Source: Halomonas sp. HAL1 (GTDB lineage: Bacteria; Pseudomonadota; Gammaproteobacteria; Pseudomonadales; Halomonadaceae). From it: 64,000 nt of DNA. Position numbers and translations under genes: made by a program. Positions 21,285-31,851 of this stretch are shown here, piece after piece. Location of the stretch: contig NZ_CP130610.1 in NCBI RefSeq assembly GCF_030544485.1, positions 124,001 through 188,000 of the forward strand, in the 5' to 3' direction. Each line of letters starts with the position of its first letter. Position 1 is the first letter of the stretch. The notes beneath the pieces are model-generated. The model saw only the letters and a program-made list of their open reading frames with translations. It was not told where the DNA came from and did not search any database.

Positions 21285-22478
21285 GTGGCTAAGGAAAAAT
21301 TTGAACGTTCCAAACCGCACGTCAACGTCGGCACCATTGGTCACGTCGACCACGGTAAAACGACTCTGACAGCGGCCCTAACTCGCGTGTCTGCTGAGGT
21401 TTTCGGTGGCGACTGGAGTGAATTCGCCGCTATCGATAATGCGCCGGAAGAGCGCGAGCGTGGTATCACGATCGCGACATCGCACGTGGAATATCAGTCT
21501 GAGGCGCGTCACTACGCGCACGTTGACTGCCCAGGTCACGCCGACTACGTCAAGAACATGATTACCGGTGCTGCGCAGATGGACGGCGCGATCCTGGTAT
21601 GTTCTGCCGCAGACGGCCCGATGCCGCAAACTCGCGAGCACATCCTGCTCTCGCGTCAGGTTGGCGTACCGTACATCGTTGTGTTCCTGAACAAAGCGGA
21701 CATGGTCGATGACGAAGAGCTGCTCGAGCTGGTAGAAATGGAAGTTCGCGAACTTCTAGACCAGTACGACTTCCCGGGCGACGACACGCCGATCATCACT
21801 GGTTCTGCGCTGATGGCGTTGAACGGTGAAGATGAGAATGGCATGGGTACTACTGCGGTAGCTAGCCTGATCAAAGCTCTGGATGAGTACATTCCTGAGC
21901 CGGAGCGCGCTATCGACCAGCCGTTCCTGATGCCGATCGAAGACGTGTTCTCTATCTCTGGCCGCGGTACTGTTGTTACTGGTCGTGTAGAGCGCGGCAT
22001 CGTTAAAGCGGGCGAAGAAGTGGAAATCGTGGGTATCCGCGACACCACCAAAACGATCGTTACCGGTGTTGAAATGTTCCGTAAACTGCTCGACGAAGGT
22101 CGTGCTGGTGAGAACGTTGGCGCCCTGCTGCGTGGTACGAAGCGTGATGATGTCGAGCGTGGCCAGGTATTGGCTAAGCCGGGCACCATCAACCCGCACA
22201 CTACCTTCGAAGCAGAAGTTTACGTACTGTCTAAAGAAGAGGGTGGTCGTCACACACCTTTCTTCAAGGGCTACCGTCCCCAGTTCTACTTCCGTACCAC
22301 CGATGTAACCGGTACTTGTGAACTGCCGGAAGGCGTTGAAATGGTCATGCCGGGTGACAACGTACAAATGGTTGTTACCTTGATCGCTCCGATCGCAATG
22401 GACGAAGGTTTGCGCTTCGCTATTCGTGAAGGCGGCCGTACTGTCGGTGCTGGCGTTGTGGCCAAGATCGTCAAGTAA
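21285..22478 (+). CDS. tuf: Elongation factor Tu
   Basis: EF-Tu delivers aminoacyl-tRNA to the ribosome. The 397-residue protein has G1 GHVDHGKT (19-26), [17 protein letters not shown] and domains 2 and 3. GTG start with AAGAGG upstream. This is the str-operon copy (tufA position). The second copy that usually lies before secE is not in this window, so the genome may have only this tuf or keep another elsewhere. Confidence 0.98.
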   Translation: MAKEKFERSKPHVNVGTIGHVDHGKTTLTAALTRVSAEVFGGDWSEFAAIDNAPEERERGITIATSHVEYQSEARHYAHVDCPGHADYVKNMITGAAQMDGAILVCSAADGPMPQTREHILLSRQVGVPYIVVFLNKADMVDDEELLELVEMEVRELLDQYDFPGDDTPIITGSALMALNGEDENGMGTTAVASLIKALDEYIPEPERAIDQPFLMPIEDVFSISGRGTVVTGRVERGIVKAGEEVEIVGIRDTTKTIVTGVEMFRKLLDEGRAGENVGALLRGTKRDDVERGQVLAKPGTINPHTTFEAEVYVLSKEEGGRHTPFFKGYRPQFYFRTTDVTGTCELPEGVEMVMPGDNVQMVVTLIAPIAMDEGLRFAIREGGRTVGAGVVAKIVK

Positions 22479-22497
22479 GCGACATGCTTGAGTGATG

Positions 22498-22523
22498 AAG
22501 GGGGCTCTGATGAGCCCCCTTTT
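22498..22523 (+). terminator. Rho-independent terminator of the str operon
   Basis: GGGGGCTC (22500-22507), loop TGAT, GAGCCCCC (22512-22519), then TTTT. It ends rpsL-rpsG-fusA-tuf, 20 bp after the tuf stop, and separates it from the S10 promoter. Confidence 0.92.
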
Positions 22524-22544
22524 CTGCGCACCAACAGCAAATGT

Positions 22545-22573
22545 TTGACATGGGCTTTTGGCGTGCCTATAAT
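22545..22573 (+). promoter_or_regulatory. Consensus sigma-70 promoter of the S10 operon
   Basis: Both hexamers are perfect: TTGACA (22545-22550), 17-bp spacer, TATAAT (22568-22573). Transcription should start near 22580, giving a leader of only about 58 nt before rpsJ, much shorter than the E. coli S10 leader that binds L4. Confidence 0.93.
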
Positions 22574-22637
22574 GCGCATCCTTTGAATGCGTGGGTAGAC
22601 GGCTCGCGCCGTCGACATCCATTGGAGTTTAAGGCAA

Positions 22638-22949
22638 ATGCAGAACCAAAAGATTCGCATTCGGTTGAAAGCATTCGACCATCGCCTGATCGACCAGTCC
22701 ACAGCAGAGATTGTTGAAACTGCTAAACGTACTGGTGCTCAGGTTCGTGGTCCGATACCGCTGCCGACCAATCGCGAGCGTTACACCATCCTGATCTCGC
22801 CGCACGTCAACAAAGATGCGCGTGACCAGTATGAGATTCGTACGCACAAGCGTGTGCTCGACATTGTTGAGCCGACTGAGAAAACTGTTGATGCATTGAT
22901 GAAACTCGATCTCGCCGCAGGCGTTGACGTGCAAATCAAGCTCAACTAA
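22638..22949 (+). CDS. rpsJ: 30S ribosomal protein S10 (NusE)
   Basis: S10 is part of the 30S head and, as NusE, pairs with NusB in rRNA antitermination and binds NusG. The 103-residue protein starts [19 protein letters not shown] and has the conserved loop segment [22 protein letters not shown] upstream. A large 162-bp spacer, not the short one seen in E. coli, separates it from rplC. Confidence 0.98.
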   Translation: MQNQKIRIRLKAFDHRLIDQSTAEIVETAKRTGAQVRGPIPLPTNRERYTILISPHVNKDARDQYEIRTHKRVLDIVEPTEKTVDALMKLDLAAGVDVQIKLN

Positions 22950-22950
22950 T

Positions 22951-23098
22951 TACACTAGTCACTTTGCGGCCCAGCGCTCATCGCTCGTTTATACGAGTCT
23001 AGCATGAGCAGCAGCCGCCGCGCCGTGAGGCGCCATACAATGTGCTAGTGGAATGCTCTGGAAAGGGCAGCCATAGCGGGTGATAGCCCCGTACACTA
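22951..23098 (+). ncRNA. Structured spacer between rpsJ and rplC (candidate cis-regulatory RNA)
   Basis: CACTAG (22953-22958) pairs with CTAGTG (23045-23050) and encloses two hairpins: CTCGT-TTAT-ACGAG (22984-22997) and GCGCC-GTGA-GGCGC (23020-23033), the latter with a GNRA loop. A third hairpin, GCTCT-GGAA-AGGGC (23055-23068), again GNRA, follows. Together they suggest a three-way junction plus a stem just before the rplC ribosome-binding site. It could be the local replacement for the S10-leader that L4 binds in E. coli, or an RNA processing site. Pairings were found by eye. Confidence 0.5.
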
Positions 23099-23111
23099 TA
23101 GGAGACTGAGT

Positions 23112-23750
23112 ATGACTATCGGTTTAGTCGGTAAAAAGGCCGGGATGACCCGTGTCTTTACCGAAGACGGCGCGTCTGTGCCCGTAACCGTTATTGAAGT
23201 TGATCCTAATCGTGTTACACGCGTTAAATCTGTCGAGTCTGACGGTTACGCAGCGATTCAGGTCACATCTGGCTCTCGCAAAGCGAAGCACCTCACCAAA
23301 GCGCAAGCGGGTCAGTTTGCCAAGGCGGGTGTTGAAGCTGGTCGTGCACTGATGGAATTTCGTCTTGCAGAAGGCGAAACAATTCCTGAAGTGGGCGGCG
23401 AAATCACCGTATCCCTCTTCGAAGCTGGTCAAATGGTTGACGTGACTGGCACCTCTAAGGGTAAAGGCTTCCAGGGTGCTGTTAAGCGCTGGAATTTCCG
23501 TACCCAAGACATGACTCACGGTAACTCTCTGTCGCATCGCGCGCCGGGTTCTATCGGCATGTGTCAGACTCCGGGTCGCGTTTTCAAAGGCAAAAAGATG
23601 GCCGGTCAAATGGGTAACGCCCGTTGCACCGTGCAGAGCCTTGAGATCGTCCGTGTCGACGCCGAGCGTAACCTGCTGCTAATTAAAGGCGCCGTACCGG
23701 GTGCTCCCGGTAGTGACGTTATCGTTCGCAGCGCCGTGAAAGCAGGCTGA
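23112..23750 (+). CDS. rplC: 50S ribosomal protein L3
   Basis: L3 is an early 50S assembly protein whose extension reaches the peptidyl-transferase centre. The 212-residue protein starts [20 protein letters not shown] and has the conserved [13 protein letters not shown] segment and the [14 protein letters not shown] motif. The glutamine methylated by PrmB in E. coli lies in the same conserved region (Q in CQTPGR/MAGQ not resolved here). AGGAGA 7 bp upstream of the ATG. Confidence 0.98.
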   Translation: MTIGLVGKKAGMTRVFTEDGASVPVTVIEVDPNRVTRVKSVESDGYAAIQVTSGSRKAKHLTKAQAGQFAKAGVEAGRALMEFRLAEGETIPEVGGEITVSLFEAGQMVDVTGTSKGKGFQGAVKRWNFRTQDMTHGNSLSHRAPGSIGMCQTPGRVFKGKKMAGQMGNARCTVQSLEIVRVDAERNLLLIKGAVPGAPGSDVIVRSAVKAG

Positions 23751-23765
23751 AGGGGATAATTACCA

Positions 23766-24371
23766 ATGAATCTGAATCTTGCTGCAGGCGCGGGTACCGT
23801 TGAAGTAGCCGACGCCACTTTTGGCAAAGAATTCAACGAAGCGCTCGTTCACCAGGTTGTCACTGCCTATTTGGCGGCTGGTCGTCAGGGAACCCGCGCA
23901 CAAAAGAGTCGTTCCGACGTTCGTGGCGGTGGTAAGAAGCCGTGGCGTCAGAAAGGCACCGGTCGTGCACGTGCCGGTACCATCCGCTCTCCGCTATGGC
24001 GTAGTGGTGGCGTAACCTTCGCGGCGCGTCCGCAAGACTATACCCAGAAGGTTAACCGCAAGATGTACCGTGCAGCGATGCGCTCCATCTTGTCTGAGCT
24101 GGTACGTCAAGAGCGTTTAGTCGCGATTGAAGAGTTCGTCGTCGATGCGCCTAAGACCAAGCAGGTAGCTGCCAAGCTGAAAGAGCTCAACCTTGAAAAA
24201 GTGTTGATCGTCACTGAAGAAATCGACGAGAAGCTCTATTTGGCCGCACGCAACCTTCCCCACGTTGACGTGGTGGATGTCGCGGCAGCTGACCCGGTAA
24301 GCCTGGTAGCCTTTGATAAGGTCCTGATTACCGTCTCCGCCCTGCGTAAATTCGAGGAGAAGCTGGCATGA
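23766..24371 (+). CDS. rplD: 50S ribosomal protein L4
   Basis: L4 lines the exit tunnel with its extended loop and in E. coli represses the S10 operon and inhibits RNase E. The 201-residue protein (same length as E. coli) has the loop segment with [14 protein letters not shown] and a normal C-terminus. It overlaps rplW by 4 bp (ATGA at 24368). Confidence 0.98.
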   Translation: MNLNLAAGAGTVEVADATFGKEFNEALVHQVVTAYLAAGRQGTRAQKSRSDVRGGGKKPWRQKGTGRARAGTIRSPLWRSGGVTFAARPQDYTQKVNRKMYRAAMRSILSELVRQERLVAIEEFVVDAPKTKQVAAKLKELNLEKVLIVTEEIDEKLYLAARNLPHVDVVDVAAADPVSLVAFDKVLITVSALRKFEEKLA

Positions 24372-24664
24372 ACCAGGAACGCGTATTTAAGGTTCTGCTT
24401 GGGCCGCACGTGACCGAAAAGGCCGCAATGGCAGCCGAGCGCAACCAGTACGTTTTCAAGGTAGCATCTGATGCTACCAAGCCCGAGATCAAAAAGGCCG
24501 TTGAAGCACTCTTCGGCAAAAAGGTCGGTAGTGTTCAGGTTCTGAACATGAAGGGTAAAACAAAGCGTACTGCGAACGGCGTTGGCCTGCGTAAGGGTTA
24601 CCGCAAAGCGTATGTGACCCTGGCTGCGGGTGAAACGCTCGAAGACTTCTCTGGCGCCGAATAA
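24368..24664 (+). CDS. rplW: 50S ribosomal protein L23
   Basis: L23 lies at the tunnel exit and is the docking site for trigger factor and SRP. The 98-residue protein starts [19 protein letters not shown]; the trigger-factor-binding glutamate region ([16 protein letters not shown]) is conserved. Starts inside the end of rplD, so translation is coupled. Confidence 0.98.
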   Translation: MNQERVFKVLLGPHVTEKAAMAAERNQYVFKVASDATKPEIKKAVEALFGKKVGSVQVLNMKGKTKRTANGVGLRKGYRKAYVTLAAGETLEDFSGAE

Positions 24665-24681
24665 GGGCAGGAGTACGGATA

Positions 24682-25512
24682 ATGGCAATCGTCAAGACCA
24701 AACCCACTTCCGCCGGTCGTCGCCACGTCGTCAAGATCGTTGGCGAGGAACTGTTTAAAGGCCGTGCTTATGCACCGCTTTTGGAAAAACAGTCCAAGTC
24801 CGGCGGCCGGAATAACTACGGTCGTATCACCACCCGCCACGTGGGCGGTGGTCATCGTCACCACTATCGGTTGATCGATTTCAAGCGCACCAAGGATGGC
24901 ATTCCTGCCACCGTTGAGCGCCTGGAGCACGATCCCAACCGCAGTGCGCACATTGCACTGCTGAAGTATGCCGATGGTGAGCGTCGTTACATCATTGCAC
25001 CGAAAGGTGTCAGCGCGGGTGACGTGCTGGAATCTGGTGTTAACGCGTCAATCAAAAAAGGCAATGCCTTGCCGCTGCGTAACGTTCCGCTGGGTTCTAC
25101 GGTGCACTGCATCGAACTCAAGCCGGGCAAAGGTGCGCAGATTGCTCGCAGTGCCGGTACAAGCGCCCAGTTGGTTGCTCGTGAAGGTAACTATGCCACC
25201 TTGCGTCTTCGCTCTGGCGAAATGCGTAAAGTGTTGGCCGAGTGCCGCGCGACGTTGGGTGAAGTGAGCAACTCTGAGCACAGCCTGCGTCAACTTGGCA
25301 AGGCCGGTGCGAAGCGCTGGAGAGGCGTGCGTCCGACTGTTCGCGGTGTCGCGATGAACCCAGTCGATCACCCACACGGTGGTGGCGAAGGCCGCACCAG
25401 TGGTGGTCGTCACCCGGTATCCCCATGGGGTGTGCCGACTAAGGGTCACAAGACGCGTAAGAACAAGCGCACCGACAAGCTGATCATTCGTCGTCGTAAT
25501 AAGACGCGTTGA
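24682..25512 (+). CDS. rplB: 50S ribosomal protein L2
   Basis: L2 is required for subunit joining and supports peptidyl-transferase activity. The 276-residue protein has the [20 protein letters not shown] region and the C-terminal [18 protein letters not shown] loop with the conserved histidine near the catalytic centre. Length is normal (E. coli 273). GGCAGGAG upstream. Confidence 0.98.
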   Translation: MAIVKTKPTSAGRRHVVKIVGEELFKGRAYAPLLEKQSKSGGRNNYGRITTRHVGGGHRHHYRLIDFKRTKDGIPATVERLEHDPNRSAHIALLKYADGERRYIIAPKGVSAGDVLESGVNASIKKGNALPLRNVPLGSTVHCIELKPGKGAQIARSAGTSAQLVAREGNYATLRLRSGEMRKVLAECRATLGEVSNSEHSLRQLGKAGAKRWRGVRPTVRGVAMNPVDHPHGGGEGRTSGGRHPVSPWGVPTKGHKTRKNKRTDKLIIRRRNKTR

Positions 25513-25545
25513 TCTAAATTGCCAAGACATTAAGAGGTAACGGCT

Positions 25546-25821
25546 GTGCCACGTTCACTAAAGAAAGGTCCCTTCATTGACCTTCATCTTTTGAAGAAGG
25601 TAGAGGCTGCAGTGGAGAAGAGCGATCGCAAACCAATTAAGACTTGGTCGCGTCGTTCTATGATCCTGCCCAATATGGTAGGCCTCACTATCGCGGTCCA
25701 TAATGGTCGCCAACACGTCCCGGTGCACGTCTCCGAGGAAATGGTTGGCCACAAATTGGGCGAATTCGCTGCTACTCGCACTTATCGCGGGCATGCGGCG
25801 GATAAAAAAGCCAAACGGTAA
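25546..25821 (+). CDS. rpsS: 30S ribosomal protein S19
   Basis: S19 binds 16S rRNA in the 30S head with S13 and contacts the A-site finger bridge. The 91-residue protein starts (GTG) [20 protein letters not shown] and has the conserved [11 protein letters not shown] and [14 protein letters not shown] segments. AAGAGG upstream of the GTG. Confidence 0.98.
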   Translation: MPRSLKKGPFIDLHLLKKVEAAVEKSDRKPIKTWSRRSMILPNMVGLTIAVHNGRQHVPVHVSEEMVGHKLGEFAATRTYRGHAADKKAKR

Positions 25822-25839
25822 GCCAGAGAGGATTGAGAG

Positions 25840-26172
25840 ATGGAAGTCACAGCTAAGCTGCTTGGCGCTCGTTTATCCGCCCAGAAGGCCCGTTTGGTGG
25901 CTGACCAGGTGCGCGGTAAACCTGTCGCCGAGGCACTCGACCTGCTGACCTTCTCACCGAAGAAGGCTGCCAAGCTGGTTAAGAAGGTGCTGCAATCCGC
26001 GATTGCAAATGCGGAAGAAAATAACGGCATGGATATTGACGAGCTGCGTGTCTCGACCATCTGCGTCGATGAGGGCATGACGCTCAAGCGTATCAAGCCG
26101 CGTGCCAAGGGGCGTGCGGATCGTATCTTGAAGCGCACGTGCCACATCACCGTCAAGGTAGCCGAGAAGTAG
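25840..26172 (+). CDS. rplV: 50S ribosomal protein L22
   Basis: L22 spans the exit tunnel; its beta-hairpin narrows the tunnel and is a macrolide-resistance determinant. The 110-residue protein has the conserved hairpin region ([19 protein letters not shown]) with no deletion visible. It lies 18 bp after rpsS and 10 bp before rpsC. Confidence 0.98.
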   Translation: MEVTAKLLGARLSAQKARLVADQVRGKPVAEALDLLTFSPKKAAKLVKKVLQSAIANAEENNGMDIDELRVSTICVDEGMTLKRIKPRAKGRADRILKRTCHITVKVAEK

Positions 26173-26182
26173 GAGTCGACCG

Positions 26183-26881
26183 ATGGGTCAGAAAGTCAAT
26201 CCAACAGGCATTCGACTGGGCATCGTCAAAGACCATGCTTCTGTCTGGTATGCTGAGCGCGGCGCTTACGCCGATAAGCTCAATAACGATCTCGAAGTGC
26301 GTAGCTTCCTGGAAGAGCGTCTTAAAAGCGCCTCTGTTAGCCGCATCCACATCGAGCGTCCGGCGAACAATGCCCGCATCACCATTCACACTGCCCGTCC
26401 GGGTATCGTGATCGGTAAGAAAGGTGAAGATGTCGACCGTTTGCGTCGCGATCTCACCCAGATGATGGGTGTTCCCGTGCATGTGAACATCGAAGAAGTT
26501 CGCAAGCCGGAGCTGGATGCCAAGCTAGTCGCTGCTAACGTAGCGGGTCAGCTTGAGCGTCGCGTTATGTTCCGTCGTGCTATGAAGCGCGCGGTACAGA
26601 ACGCAATGCGTCTTGGCGCTGGTGGCATCAAGATTCAGCTGTCAGGTCGTCTTGGTGGCGCTGAAATCGCACGTACCGAATGGTACCGCGAAGGTCGCGT
26701 TCCGCTGCACACGTTGCGTGCGGATATCGACTACGCCACTTACGAAGCTCACACCACCTATGGCGTTATCGGCGTCAAAGTGTGGATCTTCAAGGGTGAA
26801 ATCCTCGGCGGTATCGAGGAAGTACGTGCCAAGGCCAAACAGCCTGCCGGCAACGCGCCCAAGAAGAAAGGTTCCAGGTAA
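26183..26881 (+). CDS. rpsC: 30S ribosomal protein S3
   Basis: S3 forms the mRNA entry tunnel with S4 and S5 and takes part in unwinding mRNA. The 232-residue protein starts [18 protein letters not shown], has a KH domain with GXXG loop (GKKGED) near residues 77-82, and the C-terminal S3 domain with [18 protein letters not shown]. Normal length. Confidence 0.98.
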   Translation: MGQKVNPTGIRLGIVKDHASVWYAERGAYADKLNNDLEVRSFLEERLKSASVSRIHIERPANNARITIHTARPGIVIGKKGEDVDRLRRDLTQMMGVPVHVNIEEVRKPELDAKLVAANVAGQLERRVMFRRAMKRAVQNAMRLGAGGIKIQLSGRLGGAEIARTEWYREGRVPLHTLRADIDYATYEAHTTYGVIGVKVWIFKGEILGGIEEVRAKAKQPAGNAPKKKGSR

Positions 26882-26896
26882 GGGGAGAGCGAGTCG

Positions 26897-27310
26897 ATGT
26901 TACAGCCCAAGCGTATGAAATTCCGCAAGATGATGAAAGGCCGCAACCGTGGCCTGGCGCATCGCGGAAGCAAGATCAGCTTCGGGGAATACGGCCTTAA
27001 AGCTACTGGTCGCGGCCGCATCACTGCGCGTCAGATCGAAGCAGGCCGTCGTGCGATCACACGTCACGTAAAGCGTGGCGGTAAGATTTGGATCCGCGTC
27101 TTCCCTGATAAGCCGATCTCCAAGAAGCCGCTCGAAGTTCGTATGGGTAAAGGTAAAGGTTCTGTTGAGTACTGGGTTGCCCAGATCCAACCGGGTCGGG
27201 TCCTGTATGAAATTGAAGGCGTGTCGGAAGAGCTCGCTCGTGAAGCGTTTGAGCTTGCCGCACAGAAAATGCCCTTATCCACCACCTTTGCGAAACGGAC
27301 GGTGATGTGA
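26897..27310 (+). CDS. rplP: 50S ribosomal protein L16
   Basis: L16 organises the A site and tRNA passage in the 50S subunit. The 137-residue protein starts [19 protein letters not shown] and has [18 protein letters not shown] and the [14 protein letters not shown] loop near the peptidyl-transferase centre. The TGA stop shares a base with the rpmC start (TGATG). Confidence 0.98.
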   Translation: MLQPKRMKFRKMMKGRNRGLAHRGSKISFGEYGLKATGRGRITARQIEAGRRAITRHVKRGGKIWIRVFPDKPISKKPLEVRMGKGKGSVEYWVAQIQPGRVLYEIEGVSEELAREAFELAAQKMPLSTTFAKRTVM

Positions 27311-27501
27311 TGAAAGCCCAGGAAATTCGTGAAAAGTCCGCAGGAGAGCTCCAGGAGCAACTCCTCGAACTCCTCCGCGAGCAGTTTAACCTGCGCATGC
27401 AGAAGGCCACTGGCCAACTGAGCCAGACTCATCTGCTCAAGCAGGTCCGCCGGGATATCGCCCGCGTTAAGACTTTGCTCAACGAGAAGGCAGGTGATTG
27501 A
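27310..27501 (+). CDS. rpmC: 50S ribosomal protein L29
   Basis: L29 sits next to L23 at the tunnel exit. The 63-residue protein starts [20 protein letters not shown] and is helical with the conserved [21 protein letters not shown] three bases upstream would add one Met; the ATG at 27310 matches the family. It overlaps rplP by one base and ends one base before rpsQ. Confidence 0.96.
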   Translation: MKAQEIREKSAGELQEQLLELLREQFNLRMQKATGQLSQTHLLKQVRRDIARVKTLLNEKAGD

Positions 27502-27502
27502 G

Positions 27503-27763
27503 ATGGCCGAAGAAAACACAAAGCGTACGCTCACCGGTAAAGTGGTGAGCGATAAGATGGACAAGTCCATCGTCGTCATGATCGAGCGGCGCGAGCGTCA
27601 CCCGATCTACGGAAAATACGTTAAGCGCTCCACCAAGCTGCACGCCCATGATGAGGCGAACCAGGCTAAGGCAGGCGATACGGTCTCTATTCAAGAGTGC
27701 CGTCCGCTTTCCAAGAAAAAAGCTTGGACGCTGGTCGAGGTGGTTGAACACGCCAAGGGGTAA
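27503..27763 (+). CDS. rpsQ: 30S ribosomal protein S17
   Basis: S17 is a primary 16S rRNA-binding protein of the 30S body with an OB fold. The 86-residue protein starts [20 protein letters not shown] and has the conserved [19 protein letters not shown]. An in-frame GTG at 27494 would add three residues, but AGGTGA 7-10 bp before the ATG at 27503 supports this start. Confidence 0.96.
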   Translation: MAEENTKRTLTGKVVSDKMDKSIVVMIERRERHPIYGKYVKRSTKLHAHDEANQAKAGDTVSIQECRPLSKKKAWTLVEVVEHAKG

Positions 27764-27812
27764 TCCCAAGGCTTGTCAATCAGTGCAGTCAGATTAGGTT
27801 TGGAGAAAACCG

Positions 27813-28184
27813 ATGATTCAGACTCAGACAATGCTGGATGTCGCCGACAACAGCGGAGCGCGCCGGGTGCAGTGCATCAAGGTGTTAGGCGGTTCACACC
27901 GTCGTTACGCTCGCGTTGGTGATATCATCAAGGTCACGGTTAAGGAAGCGATTCCGCGTGGCAAGGTCAAAAAAGGCCAGGTGCTAAAAGCGGTCGTGGT
28001 CCGGACCCGTAGTGGCGTCCGTCGTCCCGACGGTTCGCTCATCCGTTTCGATGGAAATGCGGCAGTTTTGTTGAATAACACCAACGAACAGCCCATCGGT
28101 ACCCGTATTTTTGGGCCGGTGACTCGTGAACTTCGTAATGAAAAGTTCATGAAGATCATTTCCTTAGCGCCTGAAGTGCTGTAA
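27813..28184 (+). CDS. rplN: 50S ribosomal protein L14
   Basis: L14 forms intersubunit bridges and is the target of the silencing factor RsfS. First gene of the classical spc operon. The 123-residue protein starts [18 protein letters not shown] and contains [20 protein letters not shown]. The 49-bp spacer after rpsQ has no clear terminator, so S10 and spc genes are probably read through. Confidence 0.98.
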   Translation: MIQTQTMLDVADNSGARRVQCIKVLGGSHRRYARVGDIIKVTVKEAIPRGKVKKGQVLKAVVVRTRSGVRRPDGSLIRFDGNAAVLLNNTNEQPIGTRIFGPVTRELRNEKFMKIISLAPEVL

Positions 28185-28198
28185 GGAGCGAGGCGGAT

Positions 28199-28513
28199 AT
28201 GCAAAAGATCAAACGTGACGATGAAGTCATCGTCATCGCCGGGAAGGATAAAGGCAAACGTGGCACCGTTAAGCGGGTATTAGAAAACCGTTTCTTGGTG
28301 TCCGGTGTGAACATGATTAAACGTCACACCAAGCCAAATCCCATGGCGGGAAATCAGGGCGGTATCGTCGAGCGTGAGGCTCCGATTCACGCGTCCAACG
28401 TAGCCATCTTCAATTCGGAGACCGGTAAGGCGGATCGCGTCGGCTTCCAAGTGAAGGAAGACGGTACCAAGGTACGTATCTACAAGTCGACGCAGACGCA
28501 GATCGACGCCTAA
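28199..28513 (+). CDS. rplX: 50S ribosomal protein L24
   Basis: L24 starts 50S assembly and lies near the tunnel exit. The 104-residue protein has the N-terminal KOW motif ([18 protein letters not shown]) and the conserved [19 protein letters not shown] upstream of the ATG. Confidence 0.98.
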   Translation: MQKIKRDDEVIVIAGKDKGKRGTVKRVLENRFLVSGVNMIKRHTKPNPMAGNQGGIVEREAPIHASNVAIFNSETGKADRVGFQVKEDGTKVRIYKSTQTQIDA

Positions 28514-28531
28514 CGCGAGTCGGGTAGCAAA

Positions 28532-29071
28532 ATGGCGAACTTGAAAGAACGTTATCAAAACGAGGTAGCAGCTCAACTCAAAGAAGAGTTCAGCTATGCC
28601 AACGTTATGCAGGTACCCCGGATCACGAAAGTGACTCTGAACATGGGTATCGGCGAAGCAGTCAACGATAAAAAGTTGATTGACAATGCCATCGGCGATC
28701 TAGAGAAACTCTCTGGTCAAAAACCGTTGGTGACCAAGGCACGTAAGTCCATCGCGGGCTTTAAGGTACGTGAAGGTTGGCCAATCGGTATTAAGGTGAC
28801 CCTGCGCGCTGAGCGCATGTGGGACTTCTTGGACCGCTTGGTTTACATCGCGATTCCCCGCGTGCGTGACTTCCGTGGTCTTAACCCGAAGTCTTTTGAC
28901 GGTCGCGGCAATTACTCCATGGGTGTGCGTGAGCAGATCATCTTCCCGGAGATCGAGTATGATAAGATCGATCGTATCCGGGGGTTGGACGTCACTATCA
29001 CTACTACCGCCAAAACCGACGAGGAAGGTCGTGCGCTGCTAACGGCGCTGAACTTCCCCTTCAAGAAATAA
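28532..29071 (+). CDS. rplE: 50S ribosomal protein L5
   Basis: L5 binds 5S rRNA with L18 and L25 and contacts S13 in a subunit bridge. The 179-residue protein has [14 protein letters not shown] near residues 33-46 and [14 protein letters not shown], both family hallmarks. In E. coli the S8 repressor target lies at the start of rplE; I did not resolve the fold here. Confidence 0.98.
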   Translation: MANLKERYQNEVAAQLKEEFSYANVMQVPRITKVTLNMGIGEAVNDKKLIDNAIGDLEKLSGQKPLVTKARKSIAGFKVREGWPIGIKVTLRAERMWDFLDRLVYIAIPRVRDFRGLNPKSFDGRGNYSMGVREQIIFPEIEYDKIDRIRGLDVTITTTAKTDEEGRALLTALNFPFKK

Positions 29072-29081
29072 GGGTTGGATC

Positions 29082-29387
29082 ATGGCTAAGAAAAGTATGA
29101 TAGAGCGTGAGCTTAAGCGTACGCAGCTGGTGGCAAAGTATGCCACCAAGCGCGCTGAGCTTAAGAAAATCATCTCGGATGTGAACACGTCTGAGGAAGA
29201 CCGCTTCGAGGCGACGCTGAAGCTGCAGCAATTGCCGCGTGACTCAAGCCCGGTACGTCAGCGTAACCGCTGCCGTATCACCGGTCGTCCGCACGGTTTT
29301 TACAACAAGTTCGGCCTCGGCCGTAACAAGCTGCGTGAAGCCGCCATGCGTGGCGACGTTCCTGGTCTTAAAAAGTCCAGTTGGTAA
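29082..29387 (+). CDS. rpsN: 30S ribosomal protein S14
   Basis: S14 belongs to the 30S head. The 101-residue protein is the long form without a zinc-binding cysteine cluster (only one Cys, in [14 protein letters not shown]), usual for gammaproteobacteria. It starts [20 protein letters not shown], 10 bp after rplE. Confidence 0.97.
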   Translation: MAKKSMIERELKRTQLVAKYATKRAELKKIISDVNTSEEDRFEATLKLQQLPRDSSPVRQRNRCRITGRPHGFYNKFGLGRNKLREAAMRGDVPGLKKSSW

Positions 29388-29419
29388 CGCCACGTAGTAT
29401 CATCAGGAGCGCACATTAA

Positions 29420-29812
29420 ATGAGCATGCAAGACACTCTGGCGGATATGTTTACCCGTATCCGCAATGCGCAGATGGCCACCAAGGAGACGGCTACCATG
29501 CCGTCCTCCAAGCTGAAAGTACAAGTGGCCCGAGTGCTAAAGGAAGAAGGCTACATTGCCGACTTTACGGTTGCCGAAGGTGTTAAGCCTGAGCTAACCA
29601 TCACTCTCAAGTACTTTGAGGGTAAGCCGGTCATTGAGCATATTCAGCGGGTTTCCAAGCCGTCCCTGCGCCGTTACATGGGTAAGGACAACTTGCCTAA
29701 GGTCGCCGATGGTCTCGGTATCGCGATTGTCACCACGTCAACGGGTGTCATGACCGATCGTGCCGCGCGCCAAGCGGGTGTCGGTGGCGAAGTCATCTGC
29801 ACCGTATTCTAG
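29420..29812 (+). CDS. rpsH: 30S ribosomal protein S8
   Basis: S8 binds the central domain of 16S rRNA and represses the spc operon in E. coli. The 130-residue protein starts [18 protein letters not shown] and ends with the conserved [19 protein letters not shown] segment. Confidence 0.98.
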   Translation: MSMQDTLADMFTRIRNAQMATKETATMPSSKLKVQVARVLKEEGYIADFTVAEGVKPELTITLKYFEGKPVIEHIQRVSKPSLRRYMGKDNLPKVADGLGIAIVTTSTGVMTDRAARQAGVGGEVICTVF

Positions 29813-29821
29813 GAGGCTGGA

Positions 29822-30352
29822 ATGTCCCGCATAGCGAAATATCCGGTTAAAGTGCCTGCCAGTGTTGAGATTAAAATCAATGCTGACCAGCTGACCGCCA
29901 AAGGCGGCCAAGGCACACTATCGATGACCATTCACCAAGATGTGGTGATTGGTCAAGAAGATGGTCAGCTGACCTTCGCCCCGAGTGAGTCTGCCAAGAG
30001 CTGGGCAATGGCCGGTACTACCCGCGCCTTAGTTCAGAACCTGGTAACGGGCGTATCCGAGGGTTTCACAAAAACTCTCGAAATTGTTGGCGTCGGTTAT
30101 CGTGCCCAAGCTAAGGGCCAGACGCTCAATCTTTCACTGGGCTTCTCGCACCCGGTCGACTACGAACTGCCTGAAGGTGTCTCAGCGGAAACGCCGAAGA
30201 ACACCGTGATCGTGCTGAAAAGCGCGAACAAGCAGCAGCTCGGTCAGTGCGCCGCGGAAATCCGCGCTTTCCGTCCGCCCGAGCCGTATAAAGGCAAGGG
30301 TGTACGGTACGCCGACGAGCAGGTGCGTCGCAAAGAAGCCAAGAAGAAGTAA
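29822..30352 (+). CDS. rplF: 50S ribosomal protein L6
   Basis: L6 lies near the sarcin-ricin loop and the factor-binding site. The 176-residue protein starts [20 protein letters not shown] and has the C-terminal [14 protein letters not shown] signature. AGGAGG upstream of the ATG; 9 bp after rpsH. Confidence 0.98.
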   Translation: MSRIAKYPVKVPASVEIKINADQLTAKGGQGTLSMTIHQDVVIGQEDGQLTFAPSESAKSWAMAGTTRALVQNLVTGVSEGFTKTLEIVGVGYRAQAKGQTLNLSLGFSHPVDYELPEGVSAETPKNTVIVLKSANKQQLGQCAAEIRAFRPPEPYKGKGVRYADEQVRRKEAKKK

Positions 30353-30361
30353 GGCAGGGTT

Positions 30362-30712
30362 ATGAACGCGAAGAAAGAATCTCGTCTCCGTCGTGCCCGC
30401 CGCGCTCGCGCCAAGATCCGCGAGCTGGGCGTGTATCGCCTGTGCGTCAACCGTACCCCGCGTCACATCTATGCGCAGATTATCTCGCCGGATGGTGGCA
30501 AAGTGCTAGCCAGTGCTTCTACGCTGGACAAAGCACTGCGCGAGGGTGCGACCGGTAACTCAGATGCTGCCTCTAAAGTAGGTGCTCTGATTGCCGAACG
30601 CGCTAAAGAAGCAGGCATCACCCAGGTGGCCTTCGACCGTGCTGGCTTTAAGTATCACGGCCGCGTCAAGGCGCTGGCCGACGCCGCACGTGAAGGCGGC
30701 CTGGAATTCTAA
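30362..30712 (+). CDS. rplR: 50S ribosomal protein L18
   Basis: L18 binds 5S rRNA and brings it into the 50S subunit. The 116-residue protein has an Arg/Lys-rich N-terminus (residues 1-25) and the conserved [20 protein letters not shown] segment at the C-terminus. It lies 9 bp after rplF. Confidence 0.98.
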   Translation: MNAKKESRLRRARRARAKIRELGVYRLCVNRTPRHIYAQIISPDGGKVLASASTLDKALREGATGNSDAASKVGALIAERAKEAGITQVAFDRAGFKYHGRVKALADAAREGGLEF

Positions 30713-30723
30713 AGGGTTTTACG

Positions 30724-31224
30724 ATGGCGAAGAACGAACAGCAAAGCGGTGATCTGCAAGAGAAGTTAGTGCAGGTCAACCGCGTCGCCAAGGTGGTCAA
30801 GGGTGGTCGTATTTTCGGCTTCACCGCACTGACCGTCGTTGGTGATGGTAAAGGTCGTGTCGGTTTCGGACGTGGCAAGGCGCGTGAAGTGCCTGTCGCA
30901 ATCCAGAAAGCGATGGATCAAGCTCGTCGCAACATGGTCAAGGTGAACCTCGCTGGCCAAACGCTGCAGTACCCGGTAAAAGCCCGTCATGGTGCTTCCA
31001 AGGTGTACATGCAGCCGGCTTCCGAAGGTACCGGCATCATCGCCGGTGGCGCCATGCGCTCTGTACTAGAGCTTGCCGGTGTCCACGACGTACTGGCCAA
31101 GTGCTACGGTTCCACCAACCCGGTTAACGTGGTTCGAGCGACTGTTAAAGGTCTCTCTTCCATGCAAGCACCGGAAGACATTGCCGCTAAGCGCGGTCTG
31201 TCTGTCGAAGCGATCACGGGGTAA
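30724..31224 (+). CDS. rpsE: 30S ribosomal protein S5
   Basis: S5 affects decoding accuracy, mRNA unwinding and spectinomycin sensitivity. The 166-residue protein has the N-terminal double-stranded RNA-binding domain ([19 protein letters not shown], including the spectinomycin loop VKGGR) and a C-terminal domain with [11 protein letters not shown]. No deletion in the resistance loop. Confidence 0.98.
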   Translation: MAKNEQQSGDLQEKLVQVNRVAKVVKGGRIFGFTALTVVGDGKGRVGFGRGKAREVPVAIQKAMDQARRNMVKVNLAGQTLQYPVKARHGASKVYMQPASEGTGIIAGGAMRSVLELAGVHDVLAKCYGSTNPVNVVRATVKGLSSMQAPEDIAAKRGLSVEAITG

Positions 31225-31230
31225 GGCACC

Positions 31231-31413
31231 ATGGCAGCAACGATCAAGGTTACCCAGATCCGCAGCACCATCGGCATTATGCCCAAGCACAAGGCTACTA
31301 TGAAAGGCTTGGGCCTGCGTCGCATCGGTCATACGGTTGAACTGGAAGACACCCCTGCCGTACGCGGCATGATCCACAAGGTAACTTACCTTGTGCGCGT
31401 TGAGGGAGAGTAA
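31231..31413 (+). CDS. rpmD: 50S ribosomal protein L30
   Basis: Small 50S protein of 60 residues. The sequence [20 protein letters not shown] followed by [17 protein letters not shown] is typical of bacterial L30. It lies 6 bp after rpsE and 3 bp before rplO. Confidence 0.97.
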   Translation: MAATIKVTQIRSTIGIMPKHKATMKGLGLRRIGHTVELEDTPAVRGMIHKVTYLVRVEGE

Positions 31414-31416
31414 TCC

Positions 31417-31851
31417 ATGAAACTCAATAACCTAAGCCCGGCTCCGGGCTCCAAACACGCTGCAAAGCGTGTGGGTCGTGGCATCGGTTCCGGTCTTGGT
31501 AAGACCGGTGGCCGTGGTCACAAAGGTCAGAAATCACGTAGTGGTGGCAGTGTTAAGCCCGGTTTCGAAGGCGGTCAGATGCCTTTGCAGCGTCGTTTGC
31601 CGAAATTCGGCTTTACGTCTGCAAAGTCTCTGGTCTCTGAAGAAGTACGCCTGGCTGAGCTTGCTAAAGTTGCCGGTGGCGAAGTCACCATGGCATCTTT
31701 GAAAGAAGCCAACGTGCTGAAGGACTCTACGCTACACGCGAAGATCATCCTTTCTGGCGAATTGAAAACGGCGGTTACCGTTCGCGGAATCAAGGTCACC
31801 AAAGGTGCCCGTGAAGCGATCGAAGCCGCTGGCGGCAAGGTAGAGGACTAA
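31417..31851 (+). CDS. rplO: 50S ribosomal protein L15
   Basis: L15 is a late assembly protein that reaches the centre of the 50S subunit. The 144-residue protein starts [20 protein letters not shown] and has the basic Gly-rich extension ([18 protein letters not shown]). Its TAA is followed directly by the secY ATG. Confidence 0.98.
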   Translation: MKLNNLSPAPGSKHAAKRVGRGIGSGLGKTGGRGHKGQKSRSGGSVKPGFEGGQMPLQRRLPKFGFTSAKSLVSEEVRLAELAKVAGGEVTMASLKEANVLKDSTLHAKIILSGELKTAVTVRGIKVTKGAREAIEAAGGKVED

